Shown here: piece after piece, positions 23,091-36,061 of the stretch | Numbering within the stretch: position 1 is the stretch's first letter | Layout: each line of letters opens with the position of its first letter | Source of the DNA: Euryodendron excelsum | Taxonomy: Eukaryota > Streptophyta > Magnoliopsida > Ericales > Pentaphylacaceae | NCBI GenBank assembly: GCA_033060915.1 | Contig: CM065393.1 | Span: forward strand, 9,692,501 to 9,756,500 | Direction of reading: 5' to 3' | DNA: 64,000 nt | Made by a program: the position numbers and the translations under genes | The notes under the pieces: model-generated | Seen by the model: the letters and a program-made list of their open reading frames with translations, nothing else | Databases searched by the model: none | Told to the model about the DNA's origin: nothing

Positions 23091-24427
23091 AAAGAGACTG
23101 AAATTAAATGGGAGTGAGAGAGAAGAATGAACCAGCAGAAGAATACTTGTAATTGAAAGTTAAAAGGTAAGAAATACTTTTCCAAACCTTTTATTTAAAA
23201 TCAAACCTTGAAGGTGTTGGAATTTCCCTCTCTCTTTCTTCACTTCATCAATCTCTTTGATGACTGTATTTTTACAAAATGGTATTAGGCTTTTTCAAAG
23301 GTTGGTGACAGGTTCTTACATGGAAAGGAGATGACTTTAGCATGGAGAATAGGTATGCCGGAAAATGACGGACTTGATGTGGTGTTTAGCTATCATTAAT
23401 CCAATCTATAAAATATGCATCATTCTTGGATAGTGGCCTTGTACAAGCTCGAAGAAAAAATTGGCTAAAAGTCCGGACATCTTGTAACAATAAAAAAAAA
23501 AAAACCGCGGAAAATAACCTCTATTGCTAAAACGGTATTTAGGGGTAAAAATGGTCCATCTCCTATTCATAGGTCATATTTAGGGCTCAAAACTAAGCAA
23601 TTTTTGCCAAAATCAAGGGTCTATAATTCTTTATTGGTTTAAGTATACACCTTCGAAATTTCTCAGATTTTCACTCAGTCAACTGTCAATGATGATTGTA
23701 TGGTTGCAAAACTGTGGAACACTAATAAATTGATCAAGAAAAAAAAACACACAGAACACTAATTTTATATCAGAAACAATATTTAAGCTTATGGTCACCA
23801 TGTTGGAACAAAGAAATAATCACACAGGCAATCATAGAGCAGTCACTGAAAGTTGTTCTGATAAAATCAATGGGGTTTCCTGGTTGAACCCTTTCTAAAA
23901 TCTAACTTGACAAAAAAGCTGTAATCAAATCAGAGCTATTACCTGAATTTTGGATCAACCATGGAGAAAATTTGGGCAAAAATAAAATAAAAAAAAAATC
24001 CCCATGTATTTTCAAAATCAGAGATTGACATTGATCTCATTTTTGGGTGATGCTGTTCAAAGGCAAAATGCTACAAAGGAATAACAAAAAAAAAAAAAGA
24101 GAAAAAGAAAAGGAACAGGAATATATATGAGAGAGCAAGGAGAAAGCAGTATCAAGCAAAGCAGAAACACAGTTCTACAAGATATTATACTTTGCTCGGA
24201 GCATTAAAGCACATGCAAAGAAGCCAAACACAATCTTTCTTCTGGCACTTGAAATACATAAGAAAGAAAAGGTAAACAGAAAAGGGAAAGCTATATAGCA
24301 CAGAAATGTTCCCATTTTCTAGGAAAGTTCTGTTTTATCTAGTTAGGGTTTCTTTCTCTTCATGATATGAGCCTTTCTTGGGGCCACAGCCCTGCCCCCT
24401 CCCCATCAATAGTTCTCTTATGCTTCT

Positions 24428-27400
24428 TCATACTGTATAATGTTGTTGGATTGTATCGATGTCCAGGCCTTTCAGCTTCACCACTGATTCCACATGACCC
24501 TTCAGTGTATGAAGCTCCCGAAGCCTACAACCACAGAAAAAAATATGTTAATCGGTTCGGTTATCAGTCTGCATATACGACATACAAGGGAGTGTATATA
24601 TATACATACATATGCGTACACGCATATAAAGGACCTTCTGTAAAGTTTTAGCTCTTATAAATATTAACAAGTGACAATGGGAACCTCACAGAGAATGGCG
24701 GCTTACCTTGCAACCTCAGCTCTCCTCTTAGCCTGTTCAGCAATTTCAGACAGCTCTCTATAGCTGTTTTTGTCATTGAAAAGATTAGAGGTTTCTGGTG
24801 GTTGAAGTCCATGCAAGGTCCTCTGAGCAAGTGCCCACTGAGCTTCCCTCTCCTCTTTCCCATAATCTTTCTTTGTGGTGAAAGCAGTCTGAAGTTGTCA
24901 AAACAAGCAAATTTGATGTTAGAGTTCAGACATGGAAGTGAATAAAACCAACAATATATATATATATATATAACCAATTCAAATTCCTGAAAAAGTCATA
25001 TCTAGGAGAGACAATAATACCTTGTTCTCTATCATGTTAACCCAAGCCTTTCCACTTAAGATGTAACGAATGGCGAATTTCATCAAGTCAAGTGGGACGT
25101 AGAAGACGAGACTGTAAATCCAGATGACACCAGCCCATCCCCAACCGACTCCTTTGATTCTTGCGAAACCCCAGTTCGCATACACAGCTATCACAGTCGC
25201 CACCTACAAAAGATCAGATTATTTAGCAACTTACTAAAGCAAGCTACTTGGGGAGAAAGAGTGCCTTGTTTGGCCTTAATGTTTACGAGAATTCTGCTTA
25301 CCAACTGTGCAATTAGGAAAGCGCTCATTAACAACATTCCAGGGCGTTCAACATAGGACCAGCTGCGAGATCTAGTGACGAATATCAGAGCCTGGCTGAC
25401 GATACTCACTTGCAGGTACAGAGCAGCCATCATTTCGTTAGGACTATGTCTAATAGATCTTACACCAAATTTCTCCTGCAACACCCAGGTAAATAAACAA
25501 AAAAGAAAAATTAAAATTAAAACTTAAGAGAACCATTATCAAAAGATGGTCACTCAGGATAAAGAGAACAAACAAGACTATTTCTGTTTCTGTTTCCTAC
25601 CGAGAAGAAGTCAGTGTCCCTCATTATCCAGAAGAATATAACAGTCATCAATGCCAAGTAACCTCCAAGCACAACACCAGTAGCAAAAATCTCTTTCAGT
25701 TTCCAGCTATCTGGCAATGGAGATGGCTTCACACGATCCTTTGAGATTGTCATTATAGTTCCTTTAGATTCGATAATACATTGTGTTAGTACCCCACAAC
25801 AAGATGAATGAATTATCCAGAGTTCAGAAAGTAAAGCCTTATTACCATCATTTAGGATTGCAATGATCAAAACCATGAATGGGGAAAAGTCGAACTTCCA
25901 TATCAAAGCGATAAGCATGAAACCAAACTACGATATGAGAATAAAACACCAAAAAAACAGATTAGTGAATAGCCAAAAAGCCATAGTGACTTATCACATT
26001 GTGTTGGAGACTGCCACATTTAACTTACCACAATACGGATTGTGATGGAGACTGCATATATCTGCCAAGATGAAATCGAAGAGAAATTATGGACAGTCCA
26101 GTCAAAATCTTAAACCGTCTAAATGGAGAAAGAGAAGAAAGAAATTAACTGTGTAATTCTTCATCCTCTGGAAAATAGCTCTACTGGTTAGGACTGCACT
26201 GATGATAACACTCAGCCCAGGTTCCGTGAGCACTATGTCTGAAGCACCTCGTGCAGCATCGGTAGCATCAGCAACTGCAATTCCAATATCGGCCTTCTTC
26301 AAAGCAGGGGCATCATTGACACCATCTCCTGTCATCCCACAGATGTGCTTCCTCTCCTGCAACTTCTTCACAATTTCGTATTTATGCTCTATACGGTCAA
26401 AATTAAGAAATCCAATGTTAGAAGAAGCACTTGCTCCAACTAAACAGAAAAAATTGATGGTAAAGGTCATGTTTGTCTTCAGCAAGCACAAAGAAAAAAA
26501 CCCACCAGGGAATACACCGGCAAACCCGTCAGCCTTCTCAATCAACTCTTCAACTGGAAGGGCAGCTATGGACGCATCCTTGTGTTGACCAAGTAAAGTT
26601 GCAGATGGGTACATGTTTGTTCCCATTCCAAGTCTTCGGCCAGTCTCCTTAGCAATGGCAAGTTGATCACCTAGTCATTGGAAAAACAGTTTTAAGGGAT
26701 CAACTAAAGAGGAACAATACATGATGGTTTCATTTGTTAAGGAAATGAATGAACTGATTACCAGTAATCATCTTGACATTTACACCAAGATTTAGAGCCC
26801 TGCGGATAGTCTCTGCACTGTCATGCCTGGGAGGATCAAATAGGGACAACAATCCAACAAATTGCCATGGACCACCTGGACTTTCTTTCGTTTTCTCAGG
26901 CACTTCCTACAGTTATCACAGATAGAGGGTGTGTGTTGTCAACTTGAAGAACAAAACTAAAGCAGAAAATGTAGACTATAATGCAGCAAGAGTAGTACTG
27001 CAAACCTGTCTTGCAACAGCCAATGACCGCAGTCCACGTTCAGCAAACTTATCGATAATGGAATGAACCTTTTTCTTCATATCTTCCTTGGCGTTGCAAA
27101 GGGTTAAGATCTGTTTCAATATAAGTAAAGATTGAATTAAGTGAATAAGCACTCTATGATTCATGAGACAGAAAGCCAAAAGAAGAGAAACACAATTGGT
27201 ACCTGTTCAGGGGCACCTTTGCTAGATCGATGCCAATTGCCCTGACCATCAATGTAGGTCAAAGCGGTTCTCTTATCCACAGGATTGAATGGGAAGAAAT
27301 GCACTTCTCTAATTCCCGCGCGTGCCTAGAAATACATGTATGTCTAACATAAGCCATCATTTTTCTTTTTTCCCCCTTCCCAAACTAAATTGATAAAAAC

Positions 27401-30400
27401 GTACAAGGCAAGGAGAGAGAAAAAGAGTTATACCTCCTTTGGATCAGCAAGCGTCCCAACAATGGCAGCGTCAATAGCATCCTGATTTTCAGTCCTAGAA
27501 GCCCTTGCAGCAAGCAGCAACACATGATCTTTATCAACACCCTTTGCAAACGCCTCAATCAAGTTTCTGTCGACACTTAGTTTGTTAAGAGTTAGCGTCC
27601 CTGTCTTATCACTGCAGAGCACATCCATGCCAGCCAGCTCCTCGATGGCAGTCATTCTCTTGGTAATGGCACCCTGCTGTGACAGCCTGTGTGACCCAAT
27701 AGCCATTGTCACGGACAAAACGGTGGGCATAGCAATTGGAATACCTCCAATTAAGAGAACCAGGAGGTTATCAATTCCGTCCCTGTACTTCCTCTTCTGA
27801 ATTGGGTACATAACAATAATCTCAACCAGCATTCCAACAGCAATGGAACAAATGCAGAAGTTCCCAATCGCAGTAAGCACCTTTTGGAAGTGCCCAACTT
27901 GGTTGGTGCTGTCCACAAGATGTGCAGCCTTTCCGAAAAAGGTATGAACACCAGTAGCAATGACCACGGCTTCAATCTCACCTTGTTTGCAAGTTGAACC
28001 AGAGAAAACTTCGTCATAAGGATTTTTGGTCACTGGGAGGGATTCTCCGGTAAGGGCAGACTGATCAACCTTTAACGGATCACCCTCAAGAAGGCGAGCA
28101 TCAGCAGGGATGATATCCCCCAATTTGACACTGATGATATCTCCCGGAACCAGAATGGCAGCATCCTGTTCACTCCATCGGCCATCTCTAAGCACCTACA
28201 GGGATAAAATAAAAATAAAAATAAAAAAAGACAAGAAACATAAGCTGAAGAAGAAGCTAGTAATTAATACATTCCCAGCATTAGCATGAGCAAAAAAAAT
28301 GGAGTTTTGAAATCTTGTACTTGTGCAGCCACATGTATTGATTTTGTACCTTAGTTTTAGGAGCAAGACCGGCCATAAGAGCGGCAGCAGCATTACCGGC
28401 ATTGTTTTCTTCAATGAAACTGATAGTAGAGTTGATAACCAGCAAGCAGACGATACCCACAAAGTCCTGCCAATCCGGGGGCTTTCCGTCACCGTTGGCC
28501 AACGCAATTGCCATCACAGCTGCAGCTTCCATTACCCATGAGAGTGGATTCCACATGAACCCAAGAAACTTGAGAAATTTGCTTTCCTGTTTTATGAGAG
28601 AGAAAAGAGCCCTTAGAATCTGAATAATGACAATGTTTATACGTACGCCATTCGTCAGAGGAAAAAAAAAAGAGAGAGAGAGAGAGAATTAAGGACCTTT
28701 TTCTCTTCCAATTTGTTTGGTCCAAAGATCTGAAGCCTGGTGGCTCCTTCATCTGAACTTAAACCTTCTCTGTTGCATTTCAGCTGCTCAAACACTTCCT
28801 CGATTGGAACCTTTTCCTGTAAAATGTAAATAAAATTGACAATCAAATAGGAGGAGATCAGTGCTCTTCAGACTTTCAAATAGAAGCGCCACGAAAGTAA
28901 CCAAACATGGACTCACAAGGATACTACCAACTCGGATGCTCGATTGACGTGGTGATACTGTTACACTAATTTTGCTATAAAAATAAAAAATAAAAAACGA
29001 TGCTTGCAACAGTTGTGAGTTGTCATCACTCGACGCTGATACTAACCACCTCTGTTAGGTTCCACATGCAGTTAATGGATTCAATTAAGGCGGCTAGCAT
29101 GGTAGTAAATGATGGATGCCGCCACCCATGCTAGCATTTTACTATTCTAAAACGAGAAATAATTAGTCAATTTTGGCAAGTCATGATTACTTCATTAAAC
29201 TATTTTTATTAACCCCTCAGCCTCTTAAGCAAAACTGGACTGACTTTAGCTCATCCATAAAATTTGTTTGGGTCCTAAAAGATTTTCAGACCGTTCCTTC
29301 ATGGAAAAAAGGAAAATGAAAAACCAACAATTTACGGGTCACTTAATACATTTAGGAATTTGAATCCAAACCCTTTTTTTTAAACACACAAAGAGAGCAA
29401 AATTTTGAACATAAAAGTAATAAATATATTCCCACTAATTAATAAAAATAATATTGATTGGTTAGTGAGGGACAAGATTGATCGGCCACAAGACACTCAA
29501 CAACATAGTTATCAGAGCTCAACCGGACATCAACCTAATGAGGTTACTGGTTCACGATTCACTATTTAATTAGTGGTTCAACCAGTATTAAAAATTAAAT
29601 ATATTTTATTTATATATATATTTTTTCTTAAATATAATTTATATTACAAACTAAAGCACAAGAAATCAAGTAGAGCAGTAATAAGTGTTACTTAATTCTA
29701 CCCTTAATTTCCAAGTTCAATTCTTAAAAGTTACAAATATATCCAATTTTTAAAAAAAGATAAAAAAAATCAAAATTGATCAATGGTTTTTCGATTGAGC
29801 CGACTGATTGATTTACTAATTTTTTTAAAAATCAATCGATTTATTTAGTTTATCTAATAAATTAATTGAACCGTAATATTCTCAATTCCGCTAGTTGAAC
29901 TGGCCAATTTGACTCAGTTGTAATAATTATGCTCAACGAGTAAACCCCCCAAAAAAATCGTATTTTTTTCTTTGTGGTTGCGGAAGATGGCCTTGGATTG
30001 CTAAACCAGTCCCAAGTTGCCCAATATATTTTGAGTAAACCATGGCGAGCGTGAGATGTCAGTGTGGGGGCATCTTGCGCTTGTATATCACGCTCCACGA
30101 AAGTCTTTCAAAAGAGGTCCCCAATAGAGGAGCATCTTTGATAATATACAAAAATCAAGTGGCAATATCTACAAAATTCTAGAAAATGAGTGAAATCAAA
30201 GAATTGTTGAATCCCAGAAAAGGTGGGTCGCAGTCAGAGCCGTTAATTAAGAAAGTAATTAATACGCTTAAAAAATTACTCTTATGAAAAACAGTGCATT
30301 TTTGTCTTAACGGAGAAAGGTGAGGGTACCACGGAAAAATAGTAACAAAACAGTTCTCGCATTTAAATGTAGACAAAGAGACAGAAATTATTATACGTGA

Positions 30401-31760
30401 TGGTGACCCGGTGACTGTGATTTTAGCATCTATACGCTACGTTTGGTATAGTTTTAAAAATTTAAATCACAATAGTCATCACATGATTATGATAATTTGT
30501 CTTTAATCTGGAATCTTTCACAAACTGCGTCCATAATCTTGTTCTTGGCTTATTTTTCAATTTTTAAGACAATACAGGGAAATTCACTTTAATAAATATA
30601 TATATAAATTCAAATACTTATGCTGAGAAATTAAATTACATGTATAATTTTCCCTATATATGCAAACACGGAAAATGAATTGTGACTTTATGTGCACATA
30701 ATCTGTATAGATTGCTTCAAGCAAGACCATTTCAATATTCCAAATTTAAAATATAAAATACAACGGAACCCTTTTATATTGATTTTCCATTTTCATACAT
30801 GTTGACCAAAATCATTGAATTTGAGACATTTACGTTAGTATGAAAGAAAATAGTCTACTAAGGTGTTTAAGTCCCAAAGGCTTAAAAAAAAAAAAAAAAA
30901 AGTTTTTATATATAGATATGAATGAAGAAAAGGAAAAAGGAAAACGGAAAAAGAAAAGGTAATTTTGTAACAAATATAATTTATAAAAAAAAAAACAATT
31001 TTTTAACCTAAAGTCATTATTACAAAAACATGATAAAGAGTTATTCTACTTTAGTTCTCATATTTGTGTAAAAATATTTTAGTAAAAGAGATAATTATCC
31101 AATCTGCATGTCTTTAACATGTGAGGAGAAAATTTCAGTATCTAAAGAGATTTACCAAGAGACATATATATATATATATATAAACATATATAAGCATTTG
31201 TGTGTTTATGAAGAAATTCACGGTGTTATAACTCGTGAAGAGGACTGAAGAGAACTTTAAATCCCGATGCATCATAAAAAGAGACCTTTCTAAAATTTTA
31301 AAGGAAAAAAAATAAAAGAGAGAGAGAGAGAAACGAAGGTCGTAATACATATGAGGTGGAAATCTCCTTTTCTTGTGCTTGATTTTACATCAAAATAGAG
31401 ATTGCAAAGAATCTGCATGCATAGAAATGAAAACACCCAGAAAATGAAAAGCTAGCTTCTATGGATAGTGGGTTAGTTTCTCAATCGTCACAAAATTTTG
31501 AAGCAATGAACTAAGAGGAAAATAAAAAGAAAGAAAAGAAGATTAAGTTAGTAACAATATAGAAGTCATCATAGATCTGTGTTTCTGGCTTGCATTTTCC
31601 CGGGAAAATGACAAGGAAAACCACATCCCAGTTTCAGAAGGTCCACATAAATGACAGAAACATACAGAAAGAATGAAGAGATAGTTGAGAACAGTGGGAT
31701 TACCAGATCAACAGTTTCGTTTTTGATTTCTTCAAGGCTGATTGCCTTATCACCACTCAT
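24428..31760 (-). CDS. Plasma-membrane H+-ATPase (P3A-type), 16 exons, intact
   Basis: It pumps protons out of the cell using ATP. Exons: 31704-31760, 28697-28816, 28350-28586, 27434-28195, 27203-27325, 27006-27110, 26762-26906, 26506-26670, 26150-26388, 26029-26061, 25846-25927, 25601-25761, 25302-25475, 25021-25203, 24707-24888, 24428-24524. Total 2865 bases, 954 residues; every intron is GT..AG and frame is kept. Seen: TGES 187-190 (actuator), DKTGT with the phosphorylated Asp at 334, KGAPEQ 428-433 (nucleotide binding), TGDGVNDAP 591-599, and Asn111, Arg660 and Asp689, which correspond by a constant +5 offset to Arabidopsis AHA2 Asn106, Arg655 and Asp684. The C terminus is HYTV, with penultimate Thr953 the site whose phosphorylation recruits 14-3-3 proteins. 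The tail [10 protein letters not shown] suggests the PMA4/AHA1-2 subgroup, tentatively. Confidence 0.98.
28671..28687. repeat. GA microsatellite in intron 2 of the H+-ATPase gene
   Basis: An AGAGAG run directly downstream (on the minus strand) of the exon 2 donor. Length polymorphism would be expected. Confidence 0.8.
28817..31703 (-). other. H+-ATPase intron 1 (2.9 kb)
   Basis: By far the longest intron of the gene; the other 14 are 84-182 bases. It separates the 19-codon first exon from the rest. It holds a MITE-like repeat (29535-29925), poly-A runs, and an AT microsatellite at ~31163-31183. Long first introns can carry enhancing elements in plants, but nothing here demonstrates one. Confidence 0.9.
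29535..29925. repeat. Second MITE-like copy, related to 22190-22465
   Basis: Begins GGTTACTGGTTCACGATT, includes GGTTCAACCAGT and ends TTGAACTGGCCAATTTGACTC. The interior is longer and AT-rich compared with the copy at 22190. Same orientation as that copy. Confidence 0.5.
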
Positions 31761-31873
31761 CTTGGCAACAAGCTGAGAGACCACCCAACCAAAAGAAGTA
31801 GAGAGAGCAAAGAGCAGAGACTAGATTGGAATTTAAAAACCCAAGTAGATCACCAGCATCAGTTGATCAATGA

Positions 31874-31896
31874 GGAGAGAGAGAGAGAGAGAGAGA
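31874..31896. repeat. GA/CT microsatellite in the H+-ATPase leader
   Basis: A GAGAGA run on the plus strand, hence a CT run in the transcript, about 115-135 bases upstream of the ATG and downstream of the TATA box. CT-rich leaders are common in highly expressed plant genes. Confidence 0.8.
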
Positions 31897-32000
31897 CTCA
31901 TGCTAGTGATGATTCATTGAATGAGTTTTCTCTATCCCCAAGGAAAACTTTGTTAACGATATGAATGGGTTGGGGTTCTCAGCCTAGCCTCTGTGCCTCT

Positions 32001-32007
32001 TTTTATA
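32001..32007 (-). promoter_or_regulatory. TATA box of the H+-ATPase gene
   Basis: Read on the minus strand: GAGGTATAAAAAGAGG, a good TATA consensus about 240 bases upstream of the ATG at 31760. A start of transcription near 31970 would give a leader of about 210 bases including the CT microsatellite. The start site is inferred from spacing only. Confidence 0.6.
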
Positions 32008-32019
32008 CCTCACCACCGC

Positions 32020-34315
32020 TCCTATATGATGCCCCGCCGTTTAAGTCCCTCCCCAAGTGTTTCCTCTCTCTATACGTGCACACCCTTTATCTCTCTATAT
32101 CTACAGTATATATACATAATTTTCTATCCCTATATAAATCAACACACTGTACATATATCTCTCTCTCTCTTCTTACCGGTGACATGTCGGTTGCATGATG
32201 CCTTGGGGATGCCAACCTTCCCTTCACACGCCGTCCAAAATGGGGTGCCCTCGTGGGCCCCACCCAAGAAAAAGCCCTGCTCAAACCCTTGTCCATATGG
32301 CAGGATGAATAAAACAAAACATTATATACACGTAATGTACATACTTACATATACCTATGTTGTTGTTTACAACTGAGTATGTAATGTACATTTCTCGTCC
32401 ATTTCTCGTCCATTTAACGAAGAGCATATAAAGATCGGAAAAACAAAAAAAAAACAAAAAACAAAAAACAAAGCATATATGATATGTTATAAATTATGAT
32501 GGTGTCTGTAATTCTTCTTAGGTATCTAATTGAATTTGGATTCAGTTCTCACTAGAACATGAGATCTTCGATTCAAGATCAAAATTAAAATAAGAGTCAC
32601 GTTACTAAAATTTTTAATTAAACCAAAAATAGGTTAACATATATTTTGACGTAATATATTAAAACCTTAGAACTCATAATTATGTGAGAGTTTTGTAGAG
32701 CATTAATTTTAAATTTTAATAATGTATTGTATTCTTATGCATTGGGTGGAAATCTCCAGTGCTAGTTGAACAAGAGAATAGCTAAACCCCAAAATTCTAA
32801 AAATTATTTGTATATGGCCGTTTAAAGTGCTAGGCAAGTACAAATTATTTGTAACTTGCTAATAAAAGTAAAATTACAAATAAAAAAATAAAAAAAAATA
32901 CTTCAATGGTGTATATTGGTCAATTAATAAAGAGCTTGAGTGGAGATTTAGGATAAAACTTTGTTGCTTTGAAAAAGAAGGAAAATGTAAAAAGTGAAAC
33001 AAAGTCATACAAGATTAATATTGAAAGATATTCTTATAATCCAATAGCCTAAAAAGAAGAATATTAAATTTAATTAGAACCATTTACTAGTATAGTGAAA
33101 TGATTACACGGCATTTGAAAGGGAGGGATGAGATTAAAGAGTTGATTCTTAATTCATTCTTAATAAATAAATAAATTAATGATATTACATAAAGTTACCA
33201 AAATACCCTTCACAGTGTCTTTCTTAATATTTAGCAAGTACAAAAAATTTTGAAATAACTTTTGAGTTAATCAAAGTTACCAAAAACACAAAACATCATT
33301 TCACTTTCGTTTCTAAACCACATAAATATTACCGTTACTTAATTCTTTACTTGGGAAATGCTGACCTGCAGCTTACCTGCACCAGGTGTAGCACTAGATC
33401 ACTGGCCAACATACCTATCAAAACCGTTGCATCCGATTATTCACTAACCCACTCCATGATTGGGCCCCACTTTTAGTATTATTAGGACCCAAGTAAGATT
33501 CAATATACGTGGGATGGTTCCATTTGATCTGATTGAAATTCAAAGTAAGACTTCACAAGAAAAGAGATGGTGGTGGTAGCGTTTGTGTTTGTTTATAAGA
33601 GGGAGATTGACTTTCTATTAAGTGGTCCCCCAATAATTTACAGAAAGTCGTCCCTAAACCATAACAGCCGATATTTCACACACAATAGTATATATAGAGA
33701 GAGAATGAGTGTGTCTGGTGGACCCATCGTCCACATGGTCTTGGACCAGTGGAAAAATGCCACTTGCTTGGCTATGGTCATCTCTTGACCGTTGGATTCC
33801 CTAAAACGAAAATTATCTTCGCGTTTTAATTAAATGTGAATACCTAAGGTCCATTTGCAATTAAGAAAATAAGCAATTGTATCTTTCCAATGAATAATGT
33901 TTATGGTGTTGTTCTTTAATTCTAAAGAATAATATTCTAATTAAGAAAACAAGTAATTCCTTTTAAATTCTGATATTCTCAATTAAGAGAATAAGTAATT
34001 GAATGTTTACAATGAATAATGTTGAGGTTTATGATGATATTTTCAAAATTTTCATTATTTGATTTTTAAAAGCATAAAAATAAAAAACAAAAACAAAAAA
34101 GAAAAATTTTGAGACCTACCAAAATGGGTCAGCAATCTATGTGATTCATTGTATGCAAGGGTTCGGAATTTCTTTGGCCTCTACTATGAATTAGTCTTAT
34201 GCCAACCTAGTTTCATGCCACATATAAATTAAATTAATACGAAGGTTGTGAGGCAGAAAACAATCTCTGGTGTCTCAGGAAGCCGAAGGGGACCACCCAA
34301 TTTCTCAATTATTTT
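32020..34315. other. Intergenic: upstream region of the H+-ATPase gene
   Basis: Holds a CT-rich stretch with TATATA words at 32060-32170, a CAAAAAA array at ~32440-32475, and AT-rich DNA. Several short frames have no recognisable domain. Distal promoter elements may be here, but none could be identified. Confidence 0.5.
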
Positions 34316-34319
34316 TAGT

Positions 34320-34595
34320 AATGCCATGGTGGAGGAGGCAGTAGAAATTATATGTATTTTAAAAGTTTATGAATCAACATCGAGGCAAAAAAATTAATCT
34401 AGTCCAATCGGCAATGGTCTTTAGCAAAAATGTTTTAGAAGCTGAAAAGAAAAATATTAGTAAGATTTTTGGGGTAAACATTTTTGTTGGTCATGGTAAA
34501 TATTTGGGTATGCCTTCAATGGTGGGAAAATCCAAGAAAGAAGTATTTATGTATATAAATGATAAGATATGTAGAAGGATTCAGAAATGGTAGAA
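34320..34595 (+). pseudogene. LINE (non-LTR retrotransposon) reverse-transcriptase fragment
   Basis: The frame 34369-34593 reads KKINLVQSAMVFSKNV...GHGKYLGMPSMVGKSKKEVF, the segment after the active site in plant L1-type reverse transcriptases. Upstream, in another frame, AMVEEAVEIICILKVY extends the match, so a one-base frameshift lies near 34370-34390. It stops at TAG after RRIQKW. Only about 90 residues of a protein usually over 1000 residues long are left, a dead fragment. Confidence 0.88.
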
Positions 34596-34599
34596 GAAA

Positions 34600-35490
34600 A
34601 TTACTCACATAGATTAAATTAATACGGATTGTTGGGATTTGACACCTCTTTATTTTCTTCCAATTCTAGCGGGAGTTGGAGATTGATGTTCAATCAAAAC
34701 AAGTGACCAACGGCTGAAAAGAGTCACACCAACAACTCTTTGAACTAAACTCAAAATTCATTATCCTTAGGCTGATGTAAATACTTTTTTTACGATGATT
34801 AATTTATATTTCTCTTTCGATGAAAAAACAAATCTCAAAATTCATTGGCTACAACTTTGATGCTATGTATTGAGGTGGTACTCAACTCAAATTCATAATT
34901 ATGTGGCAGTTTATAGACTACTCATTTTAGATTTTGACGATGCGTTGCAACCTAAATAATCGATTCACATAGCGAGCGTGACTTGGAGCGAGAGCACTAG
35001 GGTGTCTTTTATAAAAGTATGTTGCGAGCAAAACATGTGTACACATAGATATTAATATATCTACATATAAATATATAGACATAATCACATATATTTATCA
35101 AAATAAATTTTAAATTCTTATGATCAATTTCTTTAAAAAACACCTAAGTTTATAATAGTATTTAAAATAAATAAAAGAAACACGATAATCACAATAGTAA
35201 TTCTCCTAGTTAATTACAAAATACTTTATGCAAAATCTAAATAAAAATGTGTTATTTTCTGTTTTAATATTGTACCAATACATGTTGCAACCAACCATTG
35301 GTCCAATTTAGAATTCTATAATTTTGCCATTTGAGTTTGCAGAATCGACATGAATTTGCTTCTAATTTGCCAATTCAAGTTGTGGATTGTAGTCCGTTTA
35401 CTTTGTTAGAAAGATTAGATTTGAGTTCCACCCTTATGCATTAAACTAGAGATCTACAATTCTTATCAAAATTAGAGCCGAATTTTATGA
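34600..35490. other. Intergenic AT-rich DNA
   Basis: No gene or clear repeat boundary. May contain the decayed continuation of the LINE, but I could not read further conserved motifs. Confidence 0.4.
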
Positions 35491-35496
35491 TTCTCC

Positions 35497-36045
35497 TTAG
35501 AGATGACAATTTGACCTGAGAAAACGGCCCCCCAGCCCACCCTGGCCTGGCCCGCCCCGCCCCAATCCTAATAGCAAGATTTTGAGTTTAATAAATGAGT
35601 TAGAGGTGGCTTATGGGAGAAAAAACAAAATTCAAAGCGAATTTGGGGCAAGTTAGGGTTTAGGCAACTTTCACTCGAATACAACATGAATATGTACCAA
35701 ATAACGGGAATAATGTTATTATATTATAATAATACATAAATACCACTTAATATAAATAGAGAGTAGGGTTTTTTATATATATATATATATATATATTGAA
35801 AAAAGCATTGTCTACATCTTTTATGTGAACCAATTGTTACTTTTTAAAAATAGGGGAGATTAAATAACTATCATCTATGTGCTAAATAAAAATAAATAAA
35901 TATGAGGGTTAACTCAACCCAACCAGATTTTAACATAAACAAGTATGGAATTGGAGGGTTCAAACTTGTAAAGGGTATGGATATGAATTTTTTTTTTTTT
36001 CTATTAGGGTCATAATAGGTTTAGATAAACTCGTCTCATACCCTA
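35497..36045. repeat. Possible dispersed element with a GC-rich end
   Basis: Starts GATGACAATTTGACC, continues into GGCCCCCCAGCCCACCCTGG and CCCGCCCCGCCCC (35527-35566), then AT-rich DNA with a 22-base AT run at ~35775-35797, and ends near CTCGTCTCATACCCTATTCG. A short GC-rich block in such AT-rich surroundings is typical of a transposable-element end. Family not assigned. Confidence 0.35.
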
Positions 36046-36061
36046 TTCGTTGCAGTTCCTA

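Larger units (their letters stand above)
21387..24120. other. Intergenic region between the two host genes
   Basis: About 3 kb in total separates the plastid-protein ATG from the H+-ATPase stop. It should include the promoter and leader of the former and the 3' UTR of the latter. It also holds two repeat-like segments (listed separately) and A/T homopolymers. No additional gene is seen. Confidence 0.6.

Noticed and set aside
24367..24651. Plus-strand 94-residue frame
   Set aside because: It is antisense to the last exon and intron of the H+-ATPase gene, whose spliced model explains the sequence fully.
26202..26588. Plus-strand 128-residue frame
   Set aside because: Antisense to H+-ATPase exons 8 and 9; the minus strand there has catalytic motifs.
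33567..33788. Short plus-strand frame as a possible small gene
   Set aside because: No recognisable domain, weak context, and no evidence of splicing or a promoter.
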